Positions 59,155-64,000 of a stretch of 64,000 nt of DNA are shown piece by piece. How positions within the stretch are numbered: the first letter of the stretch is position 1; each line of letters opens with the position of its first letter. The translations under genes and the position numbers were made by a program. This DNA comes from Epiperipatus broadwayi (lineage: Eukaryota > Onychophora > Udeonychophora > Euonychophora > Peripatidae): the NCBI GenBank assembly GCA_028023455.1, contig JAQFVV010000022.1, positions 11,057,100-11,121,099 of the forward strand, in the 5' to 3' direction. Below the pieces are notes generated by a model that was not told the DNA's origin, searched no databases, and saw only the letters and a program-made list of their open reading frames with translations.

Positions 59155-61450
59155 TGTACATACTAAAGTTTGAGATGAGTTTCAGTATGTGGTAAAATGT
59201 CAATCATAAATTTTTTTTCCTCTCTTGTGTGAATTTGATGGTGGATATCTTAATCTGTGAAGCATTGAACTGTGTTGCTATAACAATGATAATATTGTAT
59301 AAGATTATGAATTAACTTTATTAATTTTAAAATGGGTAGGTGAATAATAAAGCATATAGTTTGGATAAAATTATTGTTCTTTTGTTCTTGTGTATATTTT
59401 CATTACTGCATTCATGATAATAAATTACAAAAAATACATCTAAATGTCTAATGTCTCAGATATATTTATTTTATTTGTATGGTATTGTACCGGAAAAATA
59501 TATATGAAAATATATTTCTGATGTATTATAGTGAGAATGTATTATAAATTGTTTTATTTGTGTTAGAATGAAAGAATGTATTTGTATTATAAAACATAAA
59601 TTCAATTCAATTCAATTTATTTACCGTACAAAACTACAGTATTAAGCCAATTACAAAATTGCACAATAACAACTATACAATAATATACATAAATGAGTAT
59701 AAATGACAAAGTAAATATGATTATATGCCATACTTTTTTATAAGATAAGTAACAAATTTTTTAAAGTCTAAATTAAAAATATTTTCATTAGTAAAATCAT
59801 GATTATAGGTATTAGGCAAACGAAACGTGAAAATTTTAATATGTTAGAGTGACAAACCTTAATATAAAATAAAGTAAATGTATGTGTTTTATATAAACAA
59901 TTATTAAAAGTAATATTTGAGATATTGTTAGTTAATATAATTTTCTGATTGACAAGGTTATATAAAATTTCAAGATCTCTCATTTTTCTTCTAGCGGATA
60001 GGGATAGGTAATGGTCATTTAACTTAATATACTTGGAAAATTTATCGTAAATCAATTGAAGTTTAATAATATCTTGTTTGGAACTGGGATTTCAAACATC
60101 AGATCCATATTCTAAAATAGGAAAAACCAAAGAGAGGAATAATTTATATTTTGTAAAACTAGTAAATTGTCTACCATGCCTTAAAATTGCACCCATAATT
60201 TTAAAAGCCTTATTTACTACTACATTTTCAATATGATGATGAAATGATCCATTGCTTGCAAAAATAATATCAAGGTCTTTCTGAATATCAACAAATTTTA
60301 TATTATGATCTTCAATATAATAAGGACAAATTATCATTTCAGATTTTTTAAAATAAGAAACTGTAAAACATTTATCCATATTAATATCTATTTTATTATC
60401 TCTACACCTTTTCACAAAATTATTAATATCTTTTTGTAAGAGTATGCAATTATTAATTGAGTTGACATTCTTAAAAAATTTACAATCATCTGCATAGCAT
60501 AAAATATGTGAAAATTCCAAACTCTCTCCCAAATCATTAATATAAATGTTAAACAATAATGGTGCAAGATACTGCCCTGAGATACACCTATATTACAATA
60601 ATATGGACCAGAAGAATTATTCTTAAACTTTAGATTCAAACCATGTAACCAAATTATAGGAAAAACCTAATTTGTACATTTTGTAAAACAACCTGGAATG
60701 ATCCACCTTATCAAATGCCTTGGATAAATCAAAATAAATAACATCTAAATGACATTGATTCTCAAAGGCATTAGCAGTATGATCAATTATTGTTAAAAGA
60801 TTAGTTTCAGTTGATCTGCCAGGTAAAAAAACCATGTTGCACAGGAAAAAAAATCTTATTTATGTCTAACAATTTTCTTATAAACACATCTTTCAAATAT
60901 ATATGCAACTGTATGAAGAGAGTGGTCTATAATTATTAACATTATCTTTTGAACCATTTTAAAAAATAGGTATAACTTTGGTTATAAATGGTTATTGGAC
61001 ATAATAATTCTACAATATTTATTTTCTTTGTTGTATAATAAGATTTTTATTTACGGAATACTGGCTAGAATTGACTAAAGAGTGAAGGAAAGATATTGCT
61101 CCATTCTAATTGGTCAATGAAATTCTTAATGGCATAACTATGTAAGATATTTTTAATTCGATTGGAGATGCTAATCTTGTAAAATTTCTTGTAGCTTCTA
61201 GTTGTCTTCAAGATCGAAGCAAATTTTTGTAGACTTTTATTAACTTTTGTAACTCAGATTTTAGACTTGATAATTTGTTAACTTCAAATTTGTAATAAAT
61301 AGTTACATGCAGCTTTATTAATGTCAGACGTTGAATTCTTTAAATATTTTTATGCAGCTTGTAATTTATGCCTTAATGAAGAATATCAGTTGGTAATTAG
61401 CGATCAGTCACGAGACCCATAGCGAATAAATGACTCAAAATGTTTTTACT
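59155..61450 (+). mobile_element. 3' LTR of the gypsy-like element, split by a LINE
   Basis: It begins TGTACATACTAAAGTTTGAG. The part 59155-59598 matches 42795-43270; the match resumes at about 60985 (ATAATAATTCTAC..ATTTTCTTTG) after the inserted LINE. Beyond about 61110 it has no partner, so the right edge is only approximate; an AATAAA lies near 61297 and 61425. No matching LTR was found at the 5' side of the element. Confidence 0.6.
59599..60985 (-). mobile_element. 5'-truncated CR1/Jockey-like LINE inside the LTR
   Basis: Minus-strand fragments: FLPGRSTETNLLTIIDHTAN and VIYFDLSKAFDKVDHSRLF (motif A, 60623-60835), GVSQGSIL (motif B, near 60590), MFNIYINDLGESLEFSHILC followed by YADDCKFFK (catalytic box intact, 60556 downward), and FPILEYGSDV. 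The 3' end is a short repeat of TTGAA (AATTCAATTCAATTCAATTT on the plus strand at 59599). ATAAAT on both sides may be a 6-bp target duplication. Frameshifts at about 60560-60640 and stops make it dead. Confidence 0.8.
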
Positions 61451-61805
61451 TGATTTTCATTTCTGAATTGTGCTTAATATTGATAGTGGCTATTAATCTC
61501 TTGCACTGCTTTTTCTGGGCTTAGGCAACTCTTAATTCTTTTTGCTTTCTGCTCTCTTCAAATCTTATTTTCAAATGACCAATTTAAGGCTGCATAATAT
61601 ATTTATATAGTTTTTCTACTTGTTTATTGAACAATAAGTTTTCATTACTATCAAATTTCTCCCTCTGATTAACTTTAGAATTTTTTAAATAATTAATTAT
61701 CTAATTTTAATTATTTCATTTTTACTGTTGTATTGATTTAAATTAAAATAACCTACTAATTAGTCTTAAGGCATAACCTTCACTTAAAAACACATTTGTC
61801 AGATA
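61451..61805. other. AT-rich spacer
   Basis: Nothing recognised. It ends in ACATTTGTCAGATA (61792-61805), the left target duplication of the next element. Confidence 0.5.
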
Positions 61806-61915
61806 AACAAGGCAAAACTCTCCATACAGTAGTGCCACCCTGTGCCAACCAGAGTAATCAATGGATGCCAAAAGGCTTGTGCATAAAATCCCTATCTAGT
61901 GCCTACTCATTCAAT

Positions 61916-61959
61916 ATCCCCAGTCTAGTTTCTGGCTTGTGGCTTTCATCAGTGAGGAT
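61916..61959 (-). ncRNA. Hammerhead ribozyme, family B, mutated cleavage triplet
   Basis: Minus strand: stem I ATCCTCA with TGGGGAT, intact core CTGATGA, weakened stem II (AAGCC-ACAA-GCC), GAAAC-TA-GAC. The triplet is GAC instead of GUC, which breaks the A15.1-U16.1 pair, so activity is unlikely. Confidence 0.7.
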
Positions 61960-62326
61960 CTAATGCAGCCCTCCGGCAGCCACCTTTTTATCTCTACTTA
62001 ACTACAAAACTATGAGAATGAAAACACAATATTTTCAATCTAAGCTCAATAGCTTATATAGTCATATGGGTCTGAACTGAGTTGAGCATCCATACATTTC
62101 GCTGTCTTTGGCTCTTTAACAATTATAGCCACCACTATCCTATTAGGCAGGATTGGTGTTAAACCACTAAACATCACATGATCACCACACCATCTTTTAT
62201 ACTAGCACATAATTGTTATAAAGCAAAACTCTCCATACAGTAGTGCCACCCTGTGCCAAACAGAGTAATCAATGGATGTCAGAAGGCTTGTGCATAAAAT
62301 CCCTATCTAGTGCCTACTCATCCAAT

Positions 62327-62370
62327 ATCCCCAGACTAGTTTCTGTCTTGTGGCCTTCGTCAGTGAGGAG
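62327..62370 (-). ncRNA. Hammerhead ribozyme, family B
   Basis: Minus strand: stem I TCCTCA with TGGGGA, intact core CTGACGA, stem II GGC-CACAA-GAC with one mismatch, GAAAC-TA-GTC intact. Cleavage is predicted between 62334 and 62333. It may be weakly active. Confidence 0.72.
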
Positions 62371-62450
62371 CCTTGGATCTGAGAGCACTGCACCTGCTGG
62401 AGGGTTGCATTAGATCCTAAGATCTAGATGCAGTGCTCCCAGATCCAAGG

Positions 62451-62494
62451 CTCCTCACTGACCAAGGCCACAAGCCAGAAATTAGTCTGGGGAT
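62451..62494 (+). ncRNA. Hammerhead ribozyme relic, family B
   Basis: Stem I TCCTCA with TGGGGA and stem II GGC-CACAA-GCC are good, but the core reads CTGACCA (the essential G8 is C) and GAAAC has become GAAAT. Probably inactive. Confidence 0.68.
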
Positions 62495-62672
62495 ATTGGA
62501 TGAGTTAGGCACTAGATAGGGATTTTATGCACAAGCCTTCTGGCATCCATTGATTACTCTGGTTGGCACAGGGTGGCACTGCTGTATAGGGTTTTGCCTT
62601 GCTTATAACAATTATGTGCTAGTATAAAGATTGTGATCATGTGATGTTTAGTGGTTCAACATTTGTCAGATA

Positions 62673-63019
62673 TGTAAATAAAATAAATTAAACAAGTACA
62701 TGTTTTTCAATATAATTTGAAGAATTTCTTTTTTTATAAAATCTTTCAGAAAGAAAATAAATTAACTTATTTCTTTTTACAACGAAAAAATAAAATTATG
62801 CAAATATATACATTTTTACTGAAGTTAAGAGTTATGTTTAACTTATATATATGGCACAGGTGGAAAGCTTTTTTTGTAAAAAAAAAAATAAAGATCTAAA
62901 GATAGATTAATATTTTTGTTTTAAGTTATATAAAAGAAAATACAAATAAATGTTAATGAATTTCTATTTTAAGAATCATGTTTAATCTTAGTAAATGGAA
63001 ATGATTGTTTTATTAATTA
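62673..63019. other. AT-rich spacer
   Basis: Nothing recognised. The 60-codon frame at 62717 is low-complexity Lys/Phe-rich translation of AT-rich DNA. Confidence 0.5.
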
Positions 63020-64000
63020 AATGTAAAGCAAACTAGCCCTTGGGGCACTTAAATAATTGTAAGGCCTGATATGAGAATGAAATTAAAGATTGACCAATGG
63101 AAGCACCAAGCCACAGCATGACTCAGAATGGAAAACATCCAGATCTTAGGATCAGCGATGTTATGTTCAATGGAGAGGGTAATAAAAGTATAAAAGCCAA
63201 AATAATTGAATTCATTAGTTGTTATTGTTTCAATCTGACTAAGAATCTACATATGAACTGTAGCTGTATTGCAGACGCCACAATGTAGGAGTCTGCAATA
63301 GATCTAATTTTCTGTCATACACCAGCTGAGGCAACCTTCAAAATAATGATTACTAAATGGCAGCAAACAATGGACCGGTCTTCCCAGAAATATTAAATGG
63401 ACTTCGGTTGGATGAGTGTGACGCATCATGGACAAGACAGACTTCTCATGGAAAGTATGAACTCTTGTTTATTCAATATGAACTTTAACAAACTTTCAAT
63501 TAGTAATATAAAGTATGAACTCTTATCTGATTTAAAGAATTCTAAATCAGTTAATAATATTTATTTTTATGTATAAATTTGCTAATCTAATCATTTCCAT
63601 TTTTCTTTATTTATTTTTGTATTTATTAACTAAATTATTAAAATGTATTAAATTTAAGTTGGGTGTAGATGGCTGCATAGATTCATTAAGTTTGGGGTTA
63701 GTTCATTGGGGTTAATTTCAGACTATTTGTTTCATGGTTTGGTTGATGCCTGTTGAGGGATATATGGGTGCTTATATCAATGTAATGGGAAGCGTGTTAG
63801 CATACAGGGCAATGTGCCCAAATGAATGTTGACATCACGTTGCAATGGATGTGGATGTATTTTCCTACACCATTGATTTCCTTTTCACTCTGGATGTTTA
63901 TAGTTAAACAGCCATGACTGCAATCCACCATTACAGAGCATCTTTAATATATATATTTTCCAAATGATTTCCTTCGCCAGACACGCTCATTCCTGTACTA
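63020..64000 (-). repeat. Dispersed repeat family D, copy 2, running off the window
   Basis: The complement matches 48079-49150 in the same order: TAGTACAGGAATGAGCG at the window edge, AATACATCCACATCCATTGC, ATTACATTGATATAAGCACC, CTATGCAGCCATCTACACC, GTCTGCAATACAGCTACAG and CCAAGGGCTAGTTTGC near 63030. The family is unidentified. Copy 2 may continue past 64000. Confidence 0.75.

Larger units (their letters stand above)
61806..62658. mobile_element. Compound family B element: two direct units plus an inverted arm
   Basis: An 853-bp insertion with the perfect 14-bp duplication ACATTTGTCAGATA (61792-61805, 62659-62672). On the minus strand, two direct units (from about 62400 down to 61806, the last one partial) have hammerheads whose cleavage sites are 411 bp apart. 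From about 62391 an inverted arm runs on the plus strand with a third hammerhead and ends GATCATGTGATGTTTAGTGG. The unit order agrees with the single monomer at 40830-41240. No protein is encoded. Confidence 0.9.

Noticed and set aside
42795-59155. The solo LTR at 42795 as the 5' LTR of the element ending at 59155
   Set aside because: Sixteen kilobases separate them, no primer-binding site follows the first, and unrelated repeats lie between; a solo LTR is the simpler reading, although nested expansion cannot be excluded.

Overview
This is a very AT-rich stretch of a eukaryotic nuclear genome, almost certainly an invertebrate animal. RTE-type LINEs, a Ty3/gypsy-like element, a tRNA-derived SINE and hAT-, pogo- and piggyBac-like non-autonomous DNA elements suggest an arthropod or a similar invertebrate, but I cannot name a species. 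One intact cellular gene is recognisable: an intronless UTP6 homologue (5538-7319, +), a HAT-repeat protein of the small-subunit processome. Almost everything else is dead or non-autonomous mobile DNA, often nested several layers deep.

Layout. 1-4400: a fold-back element, then an antisense RTE LINE relic (1000-3880) and a 194-bp palindrome. 4400-7560: UTP6 and flanks. 7560-13260: featureless AT-rich spacer. 13260-20870: fold-back elements, a small integrase remnant, a sense LINE copy (17260-19150) and unassigned DNA. 20870-31460: a LINE cluster made of an antisense copy carrying four nested insertions, a nearly complete but broken sense copy (25741-28535) and a scrambled older copy. 33500-35290: 357-bp tandem repeats interrupted by a SINE and a hAT element. 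38170-40585: a possible piggyBac-like element holding a minisatellite. 40830-47050: three fold-back elements and a solo LTR. 48080-49150 and 63020-64000: inverted copies of an unknown dispersed repeat. 51080-61450: a four-unit palindrome, a decayed Ty3/gypsy-like element with a 3' LTR, and an antisense CR1/Jockey-like LINE inside that LTR. 61806-62658: a compound fold-back element.

Most interesting system. Two unrelated families of short palindromic elements (A: 20635, 21994, 35982 and probably 13262; B: 2661, 16270, 40830, 42089, 46875, 61806) share one design. In seven complete or partial hammerhead motifs I can read a type I hammerhead ribozyme: CUGANGA core, stem II, GAAAC, a very short self-complementary stem III, NUC cleavage triplet, and a pairing stem I. 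Family A shows compensatory changes in stem I between copies. Family B contains direct repeats whose ribozyme cleavage sites are 411 nt apart. Several of these elements are inverted dimers flanked by 10-16 bp target-site duplications, as expected of LINE-mediated insertion rather than cut-and-paste transposition. They look like retrozyme-like retroposons (circular or multimeric RNAs processed by hammerheads) that insert as snap-back palindromes. RTE LINE relics in the same window could in principle have supplied the machinery, but that link is inference.
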